Source of the DNA: Clitopilus passeckerianus
Lineage: Eukaryota; Basidiomycota; Agaricomycetes; Agaricales; Entolomataceae
Direction of reading: 5' to 3'
Assembly: GCA_944990035.1 (NCBI GenBank)
Contig: CALYLX010000034.1
Coordinates: 558,001 to 622,000 of the forward strand
DNA: 64,000 bases
The translations under genes and the position numbers were made by a program. The notes under the pieces are model-generated. The model was not told the DNA's origin, searched no databases, and saw nothing but the letters and a program-made list of their open reading frames with translations. This document shows, piece by piece, positions 1 to 11,927 of this stretch (the stretch's first letter is position 1; every line of letters starts with the position of its first letter).

Positions 1-1615
1 GCTACAGAGATGCATATCAGGAAACGTGTGGCTTATATAATCTTAGAAGCTCTCCACCACTTTTTCTGCCCATGAAATAGACGAGATGCCTCATATTTGA
101 CTCGCCGGCGCCTCCAGATAGTGTTGCTGCATAATTTTGGTGACAATTATTGCTCTATTTTGGCGGAGGTAAATAGCAGGACTTATCCCTAGTAACCCTT
201 GACTAACAAGACTCTAGGCGGGATCCTTTACTGCTCGAAATGCTGCATATTCTCTCATTGCGGCGGCCAGGCGGACCATTATGACTGAGTTGGCTAGATC
301 CAGTGGCACTCCCACGGTACTGATGGTGGCACTTTTGGGCCATTTCTCATGGCACTTCCCATTTCCAACACGCCCTCCCTTGAGGTTACTATGCGGTCGT
401 CTACATCAGTTCATCACTTACATTTCCGCTCCCTCATTCGTTCGGTTGGCATCCTGTTCAAAGCCAATATTACGAGTCTGGAGTTGATAACTTAAGATTT
501 GAACTTATAGCAGTTGCGATTTAAACCATCAAAATAAACCACATTTTGATTGTTATGTAGTTTTCTCGAGATGTCATTTGCTCATAAAGGTTTTCTCATT
601 GTATTTTTATTATTATCTTGGCAAACAACTGAATTAGGAAATGTTTCCTTTCCTAGAACGTCGATTTGATGCCTGTTGATGCCATTCTTGATTCCATCAG
701 TCCCAGTTCTCGAGCGGCTCTTCACAGTCGCAAGAGCACAAACTTGAGCAGCGTGCAGCTACTGCGAAAGTTTGTGCGGAGTGCTGACCCTCAAGTACTC
801 GAGTACCCACAGCTTCCTCACATCGCGCTGCGCCTGCAGCCGCCCAATTAGCGTCTGAGTTCATCAAAGCAAGGTTCAATGTTAGTTTCTTATTTGGTTT
901 CTTGGTCGGTTTTTTGTCGTGATTCACCCGACTTCCCAGTGTCTTCCTGTCGAGAAACTCATTGAAAAAAGTTGTAATGAAGTTGGTACTCTCTACAGAT
1001 ATTCAAGTGGGGCTGCTACTGGTATGGGTTACTATTTGTGTAGAGCTCAGTTATTAAATTTGGGCAGAGCTCCTTTTCTTACTATTAGTTCTGTTTATTA
1101 CATATATCCCTCCCAAGCCACAGTAGTGTACTATTGGGTGGAAGAAAGGTTTTCCTATAAGCGGAGCTCAGCTTCGGGCAAGCACCAATACGCGATGCGA
1201 CTTGACAGAGTCATAGAATGATCTACGCCAGAGCTACATACTGTACAGCTCTTTCAATTTCGACATCAGGGTCTGATACTGGCCCGAAAGGGCCAGAACA
1301 GACTCGCATTGCCGGGCGGCTCCGCTTGCCACGGCCCTCTACCCGCATGTATGTACTGCCGTTGTCAAAGTGATGTCATATGCCTACACAAACACATGAT
1401 CCGCCCGTCGCCTACTGTCTTCGATCACGTAACGGGCCACTCTACGGCAAATGAGGCATCATATTTTACTGGCGGCTCCTTCTGCCTCATCCTTCTACAT
1501 GTAGGTGGCGGATCATCTTTTCTACCGGTACATATTTTTTTCTTGCAATTATTCATGTTTGTTGCCCTTATATTCACATTTTTGTGAAAAAAGTGAGAAT
1601 TGGACGCAATCACGC
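1..1615. other. gene-poor stretch
   Basis: No open frame here looks like a conserved protein, and the short frames present lack recognisable motifs or convincing splice structure. Base composition is mixed, with AT-rich patches around 490-640. I see no rRNA, tRNA or long repeat. Confidence 0.5.
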
Positions 1616-1617
1616 TA

Positions 1618-2268
1618 CAGTTGAATACCTCATAATGCATAAGGTCGTAATGCATAAGACATCATAATGCATAGAAATCGGCCAGACCGTGTGCGTCTAG
1701 GCTATTTTATGCATTATTTCTTATACTGGATAATGCATAGTAGAATCAGGCAATTATGCATTACCATATCCCATATTTTGCTTGAAAATATATCTATATA
1801 TGTAAATTTCCGGTAACAAAATAGCTCCCATAGTAACATTACACCCGATTCTGGACTAAACCAGCCATCATCCCCATGCATGGTCTACTGATCTTGGAAA
1901 TTTCAGGGATACATGCAACTTTCCAGTCCAGAATCCGGCCTGAGGCCCAAAGTCAGGTTTCGTTAATGACGGTAAACCTCTTGGTAAACCTTATTAAGAA
2001 CTTCGTGACCATTTGCGTGAGCTGGAGCGGGATTTCTATAGAAAGACCTTAATCTCCAAAGTTTAGTCTCTAAATCATCTCCACTTCAATTAGCTTTCTT
2101 GTTTCGCTGCTAAAACCTCAAAATCGAGGCAAAGTTGAGGTCAACGCCCAATGAGTGGGCTATGTCACAGCACGTCACAGGGATGTGACACTTTCCAAAA
2201 TGCATAAGACATGATAATGCATAGCGTTACCCCAGGACAAGCATTATGCATTATGAGATAGTCAACTG
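1618..2268. mobile_element. Tc1/mariner-like MITE flanked by TA
   Basis: A 651-bp non-coding element. Its left end (from 1618) and the reverse complement of its right end (from 2268) both read CAGTTGA, then a near-identical CTCATAATGCATAA block; about 26 of 28 terminal bases match when the flanking TA is included. A TA dinucleotide lies immediately outside both ends (1616-1617 and 2269-2270), as expected for Tc1/mariner/pogo insertion, and CAGT is a common start of such inverted repeats. Inside, the palindromic core ATAATGCAT recurs many times (for example about 1647-1670 and 2200-2223), forming subterminal repeats. There is no transposase frame, so it would need one in trans. Confidence 0.8.
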
Positions 2269-2270
2269 TA

Positions 2271-3839
2271 CTGGGTCACGCGGCTGTAAGCAAAGGTAAA
2301 CAAAGCTGGTGAGGGAAGCTGCACTGCCACTCTCTAAGCGGGTCAAACACTCATATTTGCCAGTATTAGACGCAATGCATCACAAACTCGCACATTTTAT
2401 GAGATCTGGCCACATTATCATAGTGAAATATGCTCTACAAAACTTTTCCCAAATACAAGATTATGGGTTCTAGTGTTGTGCTTCGTTGACAAAGGTAGAC
2501 ATGTCTTGATTGCACGCGTCAAAAGTGCCCGATCAATAAGTATAAAAATTCCCAAAAATTGTTTGAGCCATATTTCCACCTGGTGCTCCTAGAATAAATA
2601 CTCATACACTATGGCTACCCACTGCAGCAAACGCAGTTAAGAAAGCATTTGCCATTATTGAGAAATCTGTGTATGACCCGTTACCTGGTGTGACCCGTGA
2701 CCTGATCCAGAACAGTATTGTCCGGCAAAGATTGCTGCTGATCTCGGTGGACGATGGTTTGAATGGCATGGCTTCAAGTTCTCGTTATTCTCTCTGCTCT
2801 CCCATCTTCCCTTGAGCGTTAGCCCAACAATTTTAATCATGCGTTGGAATATGCGAGCTTGGATTGTGGCACTAGATGAGTACTTACCCTTGACCTCACG
2901 TTAGATGTGCTGTAGGCCTGGTTGATATTTCTACTACTAGTAGCATTTGTTTACTATTTAAGCAGACCAATATTCATTCACTTGGAAATTACAGAGATTG
3001 AAATTCATTCTGTATATTTGAGTAGGTATTCCCTACACAATTCTTTTCTTCTCTGAAAGGACTCCGGACTTGTAACCAGCCATGCCGCAGCATTGGCCCA
3101 CTCCCACAAGTAGACGTGAAGGGGAGGAGGAACTGAGAAACTGAGGAAGCTTGGGAATTAGTTGGATCATGTGTGCTTCTTTATTGGGTGCTTGTGGACA
3201 GGCGCCCTCTTTCTGTTCTAACTATCTCATTTACGCTCTCGACCACCTAATCTGTACCCAAACGTCATCCCTCAACAACGAGGAGTAGGCCTTGGCTACA
3301 AGGGGGGAATCTTTTCAATTGCTTAGCTGAAATCCTCAGTCTCGCTCCGGGCAGACATTTGCTTTGTTCCACCCTCAGTCATATTTGTTAGACTATGATA
3401 CGCCCGACGGAACTTCAACGACCCTCATCTACTAAGTACTAATCTCTTGTTTTCTTATTTCTCTTCAGTAGCTTCCATCTCCGATCTCACCATTCGCCCC
3501 CTCTATCGAAACCCAACCTCGGATGGGTCTACCCCCTCTCACAATAATTTAACATATGTGCGTTACTTAGCAGGAGGGTTTAAGAGCAAAAGAGTGACCC
3601 GGGAGAAAGGTAAGCAATCCCTACGCCGACGATTGTTTTCTATATATCTCACGGTGTCGACTAAGTCCTCACTCCGGAACTATGGGTATTTTCCTCTATC
3701 CCTGTCAAACCCATCTTACGTGGGATGGGTGCAAAAGAAGAAACGAAAGGTTTGAAACAGCAAGAACTAGGATCAATGGTGCACTTGAATGCATCCGATA
3801 ACTCCGTGCTCAATATACTTGCAAATGGCGACTCTTGGG
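2271..3839. other. gene-poor stretch between MITE and Plavaka remnant
   Basis: No recognisable gene. A 102-codon frame at 3447-3755 has no motif I can assign. The missing N-terminal part of the neighbouring Plavaka transposase is not visible here, so this may be unrelated sequence or strongly decayed transposon DNA. Confidence 0.4.
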
Positions 3840-6835
3840 CTGGCCTCATGACACTCTCTAATACCTGGTGATTCATGCCTTTGGAGGAAACCTTCTATGC
3901 GCGCCTATGTCCTGCTTGGGTATTTGCCTACAACTCGGCTCGAAACTGTCACCAATCAGGCACAGAAGCGGAGGCTAATTGCCAACCTGTACCACGCCTC
4001 CGTGGACCGCATCCTGACTCCTCTGAGGACTGCGGGTGAGAAGGGTGTTCTCATGTCTACAGGCGCCGGAAATGTCCATTGATGAGAACTCCGGGAAATG
4101 AAATAAAAGTGCGAACACAAATCAATCCACAACCCAAAACCCTCAACGAATTCGTGGGGCTTAAAGCAACTAAAATCACACTTCACCCAGTATCGTAGAC
4201 TATTAGATAGCCTCCGAAATGTAAAGTAATGTTTCAAATAGAATATATTGCGTTGTATAACACAAATGTGATCTCACACGGCGGTAAGATCAAAACCCTC
4301 GGTAATCAATAGAAAGACTTCGAAACCACTTGGATTGCGTTGTCTAACTTATAGAAGTTCGCTCGCAACGAAATCTAGGCTTATCACACCCTGGGATAGC
4401 TGAATCTCGTCTATAGAGTACTTATCCTTCCTACTACAAAATATACAGGCTTTTATACCTACTACAATCGTGCACAGACCAACATACATATAAGGAACTC
4501 CTACTATCTATGGTAAAGGATAAAGAATTAGGTATCTGAAGTTTTCCTGCCAAGAGGAGAGCATATGGTGGACATCCGTCGAAAGTAATGGACTTTGACG
4601 AATTCCAGGCGTAGCACTACCAAATATGGCAATCAGCCGACGGTTTGATGCGCGGGTACTCGGTTAGCGGTACAAAGATATCTTCAGTCTTCTAAATATA
4701 TCTCTGCCACATTTCTTGGCTTCGGAATGAGTCAGTCCGATGAAAATTCCATCTCAAAAGAATCGGCCACTAAGATTGGTTATAGCCGGTTCTTCAGTTT
4801 TCGGACCCTCCAGTTCTCTGCAGAGTCGGTGAAGACATAGCCGGTGCCGACGCGCGGCGATGCCATCAGGCGGACTTTGAATACGACTTTCTTGTCCTTT
4901 CAACGACTTCAAAGGCCTGTTTCTATGGGTATGTTGGCCGTCGTTTCAATAGTAGAATATCGTATTTACTCGTAGGCTAGTTACATTAGGTAGAGAAGAC
5001 ATGAAATTGTACGAAAATGTATTAAAATTCGCAAATTTAAGGGTGTTTTCGGCACCGCCGTGTCACCATTGTAACCATCCAATTGTTGCAGCATTTGTCG
5101 GAGACTATCCCGAGCAACTGCTCGTGTCGCTGGGTTTGACCGGTGATTGCCCACGCTGTTCCAAAGGCCGTGATAGGCTGGGAGATTATGAACCGGATAT
5201 CGATGATGACACGGCTTTACGAGATCTGACCGAAAATCTGGAAGCTCTGGACTCATTCGACACAGATCCTGGCGGGTTTCTCAAGAACTGTACCGAAATA
5301 CGCCTCAAACCAACCCCAAAACCTTTCTGGCAGAAACTCCCTTACTTTCATATCTACCGGTCCATTACACCCGACGTCCTCCATCAACTCTCCCAAGGCG
5401 TCATCAAGCACCTTCTCCAATGGATAATCTCCATTATGGGTGCGGCTGAAGTTGATGCTCGCTGTCGTGGATTCCTCCCGACCATAATCTTCGTATATTT
5501 CTCAAAGGCATCAGCTCCCTATCCCGCGTCACCGGCCAGGAGCACGATCAAATATGCCGTTTCCTTCTAGGCCTGGTGATTGACGTGCGGCTTCCGAATG
5601 GAATGTCAAATGGACGGCTTCTTCAATGTGTCCGGGCGCTTCTGGACTTCCTATACTATTCCCAATATCCTGTCCACACCGACTCCACTCTCAAGCTGCT
5701 TGAAGATTCGCTCAATCAATTTCACCAAAACAAGAGCATCTTTGTGGACTTGGGCATTCGAGACCACTTCAATATTCCCAAGTTTCATTTTCTGACGCAT
5801 TATACCGAGCTCATCAGGCTCTTCGGGACCACGGACAACTTCAACACCCAATATATTGAACGACTACACATCGATCTAGCTAAAGAAGCATACGCCGCCA
5901 CCAACCGGAAGAATGAATACGAACAAATGACAACATGGCTCGAGCGAAAAGAGAAGATTCAACGACACCATCAATATTATGTTCTTTGGCTATCCTCCGG
6001 TCAACCTCCACCCCAACGCGTACATTGGATCCCTCCCGGCCTCGATCTAGATAGGAAACTGGCTTTGGCAAATCGACCTGCGGTATACGCAGTACCTCTG
6101 GAATCACTCGAGGTGGATCTCCATGCGCCGTTGATCAAGACGGCCCTCAGACGGTACATCTCTCTCCTCAACGAGCCACAACTGACAGCGGCACAGCTCG
6201 AGCGAAGTCTTTGGGATGTCCATCTACCCTTCCGAGCGCTTCCAGTATGGAAGGTGATCAAGTTCACTCGGATTGACACCATAACCCCTGCAAAATCAAC
6301 GGCTGACAGCATCCATGTGCATCCCGCCCAAACTGACAAGCGTGGGTGCTTGAAGCCTGGACGATTCGACACGGCATTGATCAATGAAGGAACCGGTGGA
6401 GAGTACGGGGTTGAAGGTGAGTAATTGTTGCCGGGAGTGCTGGTTTTCAACTGACACTCGTGTCTAGGGTATGGCGTGGTTCGGGTACAAGTCGTATTTG
6501 CCATCCCAGAGCGGTACCATGCCCTCCTCTTTCAAAATGGCGTCTCAGTCCCGGACCAATTGGCTTACGTTGAATGGTTCTCGCCTCTCGACAATCAAGA
6601 TCCCAACCACGGGATGTTCAAGATCACCCTTTGAAGGATCGCGATGGCAGTCGTATATGCAGTGTGGTGCCGCTCACAGATATTCGACGCAGTGTCCACC
6701 CCATTCCCAAGTTCGGAGCGGTAGTACCAGCAGAATGGACCAGTGAGAATGTTCTGGATCTTTGAAGTACATTCTATCTCAATGACTTCACTGATCGACA
6801 CTTATTTCGAATCATCTTTAACACGAACACTGATA
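3840..6835 (+). pseudogene. decayed Plavaka-family transposase (5'-truncated, split by a nested insertion)
   Basis: Fragments line up in order with the C-terminal two thirds of basidiomycete Plavaka (CACTA-like) transposases, recalled from memory. 3850-4079 encodes the block with AYVLLGYLPTTRLE; 5066-5466 the block with AAFVGDYPEQ, a CPRC pair and a PDVLHQLSQG-like motif; 5468-6417 the block with LGLVIDVRLPNG, FHFLTHYTELIRLFG and YIERLHIDLAKEAY. After a likely intron (about 6418-6472, GTGAGT...TAG) come pieces ending SENVLDL, then a stop and a still recognisable tail to about 6835. It is non-functional: the N-terminus is missing, there is a one-base loss near 5467, stop codons lie at the 3' end, and a 986-bp insertion sits at 4080-5065. 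I see no terminal inverted repeats for the host element. Confidence 0.85.
4080..5065. mobile_element. nested insertion in the Plavaka gene, possible solo LTR
   Basis: Removing this segment restores an uninterrupted frame across the junction (…GNVH then CNHPIVAAF…), so it is a later insertion. The short direct repeat CCATTG occurs at both junctions (4076-4081 and 5066-5071). Read with a 4-bp CCAT duplication, the insert starts TG and ends CA (986 bp), the ends expected of a solo LTR. Read with the full 6-bp repeat, it is a 984-bp element without obvious inverted repeats. It has no coding capacity and contains AT-rich tracts and TATA-like stretches around 4430-4500, compatible with an LTR but not proof of one. 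Confidence 0.7.
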
Positions 6836-6839
6836 GCGA

Positions 6840-7895
6840 GTAATGTATGCTTATGTTCCGTAATTTAGCATACCTATGGATTATGTACATATGAGCTGTA
6901 TAACTCACGATAATGTTCAGTAGTTTACTTGGATTTAACATTACTTGACCTGCCTCATGATAATTTGCCAACGCTATCGTGGGTTGATGATAGTCCGCGC
7001 TAACTCGTGGAATTGTGCCTAGTTACGCCAAACCACACGATTCCCGTTTTCCTGATGTGATTGCATTATCAAAAGAGGATCGCACTGTTCTTCGCGTTTG
7101 TCTACTTCGACCGACCACGTTCTACCCTGGCTCTTCCTCATACGGCTTGAAAAGGCAGAGCTTTCTGAAGTCTCCCTACATCTATCTCGCAACTCAGACT
7201 ATCCCCAGTCACGAGGTGGGCCTCCGTTCCCAATCTTCTTCCACAGGACTACCATTTCGATGCATCGGCCTTTCTTACCTTTGCGTGAGTAAATACAGTG
7301 TATAAGATGCCAACAAGTTCGGTCTGGATACATTTTGTATGCTATCCTTCACACTAACTACCACCTCTTGCCCAATCTTCAGAGCCTCACGCGTCACGGC
7401 AAACAGGTCATGTTCGTAAGAACCATCTCGACCACGGCCATTCGAAGCGAGTGGGCAAGAAGACATGGTACACCTCAGGGGATGCTACTATGGACGACTT
7501 CCTCGATTACCTAGGGTGTTAAATTCTTCTTTGATTTCCGCCGTAGGATCCTTGCATGAAAAAGACGCTGGCTTGGACCTTGAAGTTCGGGAGCGAGTAT
7601 CACGAACACCCAGTGAGGGATCGGGTGTATAATTTACTATTATGATAATTAGGCTAATCTAACCTACACGGCCGATGTCTACGATCAAATCAAACTATTC
7701 GAATGGACACGGAGATTGGAACAACAACCTTTGATCAGATCGCATGAATACGTGGAAACATGCTAGTAAGACAACCGGACATACCCTTTCTCAACGTTTC
7801 CTCTTCTTGTTCCCGTTCCGCTCGGGGCAAACAATCTCTCCACCCCGGAGTTCATACCCTTCAATGAATGTCTTGAAATTGCAGACCCCGTGTTC
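6840..7895. other. gene-poor stretch
   Basis: Short open frames on the plus strand (about 7098-7292 and 7380-7521, the latter with a YTSGDATMDDFLDYLG-like peptide) might be gene debris, but I do not recognise them. No repeats or RNA genes are visible. Confidence 0.35.
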
Positions 7896-9762
7896 CTACG
7901 GAAAGAAAGTCAGATTTGTCAAGAGCGGCAAATGATCCTGGCTACACACCTTCAAGTATGCTAGGATAACTTCAATTGCAGTTTGATCAGCGATTCTATT
8001 ATTTTGAAGCACACCCCCAAGTTCCTTGCAATTTCGATCCACATGGTCCACACCATAAAAAGCCAGGTTCTCTCTATGAACATAGGCTACAAACACTTCG
8101 TTGTCTTCTTCGATCAAAGCTGTCAACCCCTCGACAAAGCTTTTAGGTGGAGAAGTTCCGAATGTGCTGAGTTCGAAAAGTAGATTTGTTAAGAACCCAT
8201 TTTTCGCATATCTTCGCTTGCGTCCGAAATCTAGTTGTAGAGACTGTATAAAAATGTGCTTCAGCCGAATTGAGAGAAACTGAGGAAATGCCGTATCCAG
8301 CTTGACACAGAAAGAGCCGGACCGGGACCGGTTTGTAAGGAATTCACTGAATGAGACATGGATGAACCGAATAGGCGACTTCTTGGATGCAACTTCTGAT
8401 GGAATTTCAAGGATTGAGTGTAGATCCACAAGGTGAGTGTACGGGACAGATCCAGAAGGTAGGAAGAGGGAGCGTTCCAAGGAGACAGGGGATAGGTAAT
8501 GACAGTCAGTAAATAGTTGTTTTGACCATTGTGATTGTATGCCAGTGAAGCACATAAGCTCAAAGATCCTGCGAACAACGCGAAGTGACTCCGGCGCCGC
8601 CACCGAGTGCATGATGAGGAGATACAATGCATCGAGCTCGGCAAATGGTGACTCCCTCGCATTGATTATGGTGCCAACGTTCAAGATATCTTCGAGAGCA
8701 GCTCTGGGATCCTGTCGAGGACGCTTCAAATATCGGGCTGCAATGGAAGCGTAAATGAAGTGACCGGAGGATTTCTGGATGAGTGTGGAAATGGTGCCAT
8801 CCGGCGGCCACGATGAACCGAGATAGGGGTGGTCGTGTCGGATATCATCGAAGCTGCAATTGAGAAATAACTCGATATCAGCGTTGGGGTTCTGCGTATC
8901 ATCCAAGGTAATGATGCGAGACAAATTGGCTAGGGGGGTACGGGAGAAACTGATGCGAATTTGGCGTTCTGGGCGGCTGGCAACGAGGAAGCGAACCGGA
9001 CAATCGGGCTGGCTAGCGTACGAGGTGATACCCTCGAGTATCTCGCGTTGCTGAGCCTCGTGATCCTTCCCAGCATCGTTCTGACAACACTCGTCCAGCC
9101 CGTCTATCACAACAACTTGTTGTCCCAAACCGCCTTCCAGACCTGCGGCCGTTAGTGGTTGAATAACGAGCACCTTCATCTGATGCAGGAGACTTTTCTT
9201 GAACAGGCCGATGTCATTGAGGATCGCGCGTTCTATATGTAGCCGAGTGGAGGGGATGGAGAGGGCAAGTTGGTAAGCAAGTGTTGGAATGAAATGAGTG
9301 CTCTTGTCTCGGCCGGCTATGGTTCGTGATAAAAAAAGACTGGCTGCTAGAACCTTCGACTCCGCCCATCGTTCGGCGGATGTCTGTGCGATGGCGGATT
9401 TCCCTGCCCCCATTGCGCCGCGCAACCACATGATAGGCTTCGAGGGTTCACCAAGGCCTTGAGCCCATAGATCGATGTGCTCTAGGACCGCTTTTCTGGT
9501 ATCTGGATGACATTTGGGAGGGTCAAACCGCTCGTCAGAGTTGAATAGAGCTCCGAACGCGACATGGTTTGTGAGAATTTCCATGGCATCTGCAGATTGG
9601 TGAGTCGGCAATGATCAGTGTGATCAGGTTCAACATACCTCTTGGAGGAGCTTGGTTTTGCGTAACATGGAAATTCGTATCCCGTGAGGTTGTAACTGTG
9701 GAATCGCTGAAACTGAGGTTGACCCTCATTCCCTTGCTGTGGCCATCCTCTGGCGGTTGCAT
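7896..9762 (-). CDS. NACHT-domain P-loop NTPase (NLR-like, no C-terminal repeats)
   Basis: Two exons, 9762-9639 and 9589-7896, joined across a 49-bp GTATGT...CAG intron give about 605 residues; the start at 9762 is the first in-frame ATG and could be extended. Walker A is GAMGAGKSAIAQ and Walker B VVVIDGLDECC, spaced as in the NACHT/NTPase family of fungal NLR-like proteins. The N-terminus has the Ser/Thr-rich, GALFNSDERFDPPKCHPDTR-type lead-in common to Agaricomycete members. Such proteins usually act in non-self recognition and heterokaryon incompatibility, with NTP-driven assembly through C-terminal WD40, TPR or ankyrin repeats. Here the protein ends with a helical region and no visible repeats, so it is either a repeat-less form or shortened at its 3' end. 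No effector domain is visible at the N-terminus. Confidence 0.85.
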
Positions 9763-10027
9763 CGGTGGAAGTAAAGGAACAAGGAGGTGGGCACCTATTC
9801 ACAGCATTCTTAGCCCTTCATTCCTACCACGAGGCAACCACGAGGCACATAGTGCAGAGGTAAAACGTGATTAGGATTCAAAGGAGTATTCCAAGCATAA
9901 AGATGACAGCAAACGCATTCGAACAAATCCAGAGTGTATAAAGAGCAGAATGTGTGGGCATGCTGTACCAAAGAACATGACGTGCATGCCCAGGCCGCGC
10001 GTCGATTCTCGACCACCGTGACACACT

Positions 10028-10735
10028 CTACCACGGGTGGTAAACAACAAGCCCAACCCTCTCGGACTTCCTAGCTGCCTCGCGTGATACCCTGTCCACA
10101 ACTCTACTCTGAGCCCAACTTCGATAGCCTGGCTTGTGGGCTGTAATACTGACCTGTTCGACCACCTCAATGAGTAGACTGATATCCGCAAATGATGACC
10201 TTCTGAGGCAAGCAACGGCATCGATGGTATCATCAGGGCGTATGATAATGGGGTCATGAATGGAGGGACGCTGGCGAAGACACGTCCAAAGGTGCACAAG
10301 TCCAACCTCAACCAATAAAAAATAATCGAGAAAGCGGGACGGGATTGCTCTCCATCTGCTCCCAAATTTCGGTGATACGACAGAAGTAATATTGATATTG
10401 AAAGGTAGTCCGCCACAGAAGGCGAGAAGGATTGCTGGGGGTCGGGATATGGACATAGTCATCGTTGGCTCTAACTGATGTGGGCAAGGAACTATTCGAG
10501 TGGAATTGGGGTACGCAGAGCAGGGTCTTGCTTGCGGCACGACGACCAGCCACGAGAACCTGACGAGGACTTCAATCAAGTTCAATGCTGGTCCTGCACA
10601 GAGGTCCAGCGGATTGGCTGCTGAGTGCTGAGGACCGAAAATAGAAGAGCGCAGTCTTGGGTGCGTCATTTTCGTGAAGTGGGGTCCGTAGCGGTCTTCT
10701 TGTGGCCAGAACGGTAAAATGTGCACCGTGGGCAT
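10028..10735 (-). CDS. hypothetical open frame, doubtful
   Basis: A 235-codon open frame with no family I recognise; a second long frame on the same strand overlaps it (9871-10416). Internal candidate splice sites could give a smaller protein beginning MSISRPPAILLAF. It lies upstream of the NACHT gene in the same orientation. Neither composition nor motifs make it convincingly coding, and it may be a chance frame. Confidence 0.2.
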   Translation of the reverse strand: MPTVHILPFWPQEDRYGPHFTKMTHPRLRSSIFGPQHSAANPLDLCAGPALNLIEVLVRFSWLVVVPQARPCSAYPNSTRIVPCPHQLEPTMTMSISRPPAILLAFCGGLPFNINITSVVSPKFGSRWRAIPSRFLDYFLLVEVGLVHLWTCLRQRPSIHDPIIIRPDDTIDAVACLRRSSFADISLLIEVVEQVSITAHKPGYRSWAQSRVVDRVSREAARKSERVGLVVYHPW

Positions 10736-11927
10736 GCGCTGGAATAAGCCAATAGTAGCGGGAGGTGCCAGCCTGGCTGCGTGTGCAGACCAAATTTGCG
10801 TCGCCTCCGTAACCTATCTCGCTGAATGACTGTTGAATGCAACAAATTAGTATCGATAGGTAGAATAAAAGGCAGAAGAAACTTACAAAGAGTATCTCCC
10901 CCTCTTTCCTCCCGTTGCTCCCTCTGCTCTACAGAGTTCGATCTGGCTTCCCTTCCGCGCCCCTAGTCATAGTGGATTGGATGGCAAAAACCTATCCATT
11001 AATGTCATGGATCAGCCTACGTCTTATAGTCTGAGTAGATGGTGGAAACCCCTACCCAGAAACCAGTTGATATCGCGGCATCCCAAATTGAGCCTCTCAT
11101 AGACAACTTTCACTTGATGTTTTGAAACCGTGACGGATATCTGGGAACAAGAGAACTGGAAAGCGTGGGTTCGTAAGGTGCCGGAGCAGCTCATGCGCCG
11201 AAGAGTTTCGATCATACACAATCTATTCGAGTTCATGAGCGAGTGAATTCAGCGTGTTGGGAGAAGATGCACCATGCATACTGACCGTGCTTCGTCATCT
11301 CTCAGTTCTTCAAAAATGTGCCCGACAATTTTCAGTCTGATCACAGGTTTGGGCTACTTTGTAGTATGAAAACATTGGAGACGTTGATTCCAGCGAGCGG
11401 GGATATGCTTCTAGTTGCCAATGAACAACAGATAGACTCGAAGGCGAGGACGAGGAAAACGGGAAACAATTGCTGCACCACAATTGCGGGAATTTGGCGG
11501 CACGTGATGGCTGTATAGATCTGATGCCGCTTCCGGGCCGGTGGGTTCCACCCCCTTGCTGCTCTCCAACTGCTCTCCTATACACTTTCGACTTTTGCAC
11601 AGTGAAACGTGAACTAATCATGGGTATAATAGTATATTTACATGAAACGGTGCGATCTTGTACCCCGCCTCGGCACCGCTATGGAAACCTAGGCGGCATT
11701 GGCTTATGAACATCTGCGGTGCAGCGGGGAACCTTGAGGGCGACCAGCTACTTGTCTGGTAGCATCATTTCAATCATTCAGCGCGTTGGACGCTATTGGA
11801 ATGAGAACACCTCACGTTCCTCGAGGCGGAAAGGAATAGCTGAAATAGGATACAGAATATCGACGATTCCACCTTAACATCCCAAAGACAAAAGTACTAA
11901 CACTTCATCAGAATCGAAAGCTTTTCA
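10736..11927. other. intergenic stretch
   Basis: No recognisable gene, repeat or RNA. Part of it is 3'-flanking DNA of the RhoGDI gene. Confidence 0.4.

Noticed and set aside
6001..6504. 167-codon minus frame
   Set aside because: Antisense shadow of the Plavaka transposase, whose plus-strand sequence is clearly recognisable.
9871..10416. 181-codon minus frame rich in hydrophobic residues
   Set aside because: Overlaps another frame on the same strand, lacks motifs, and no splice pattern supports it.
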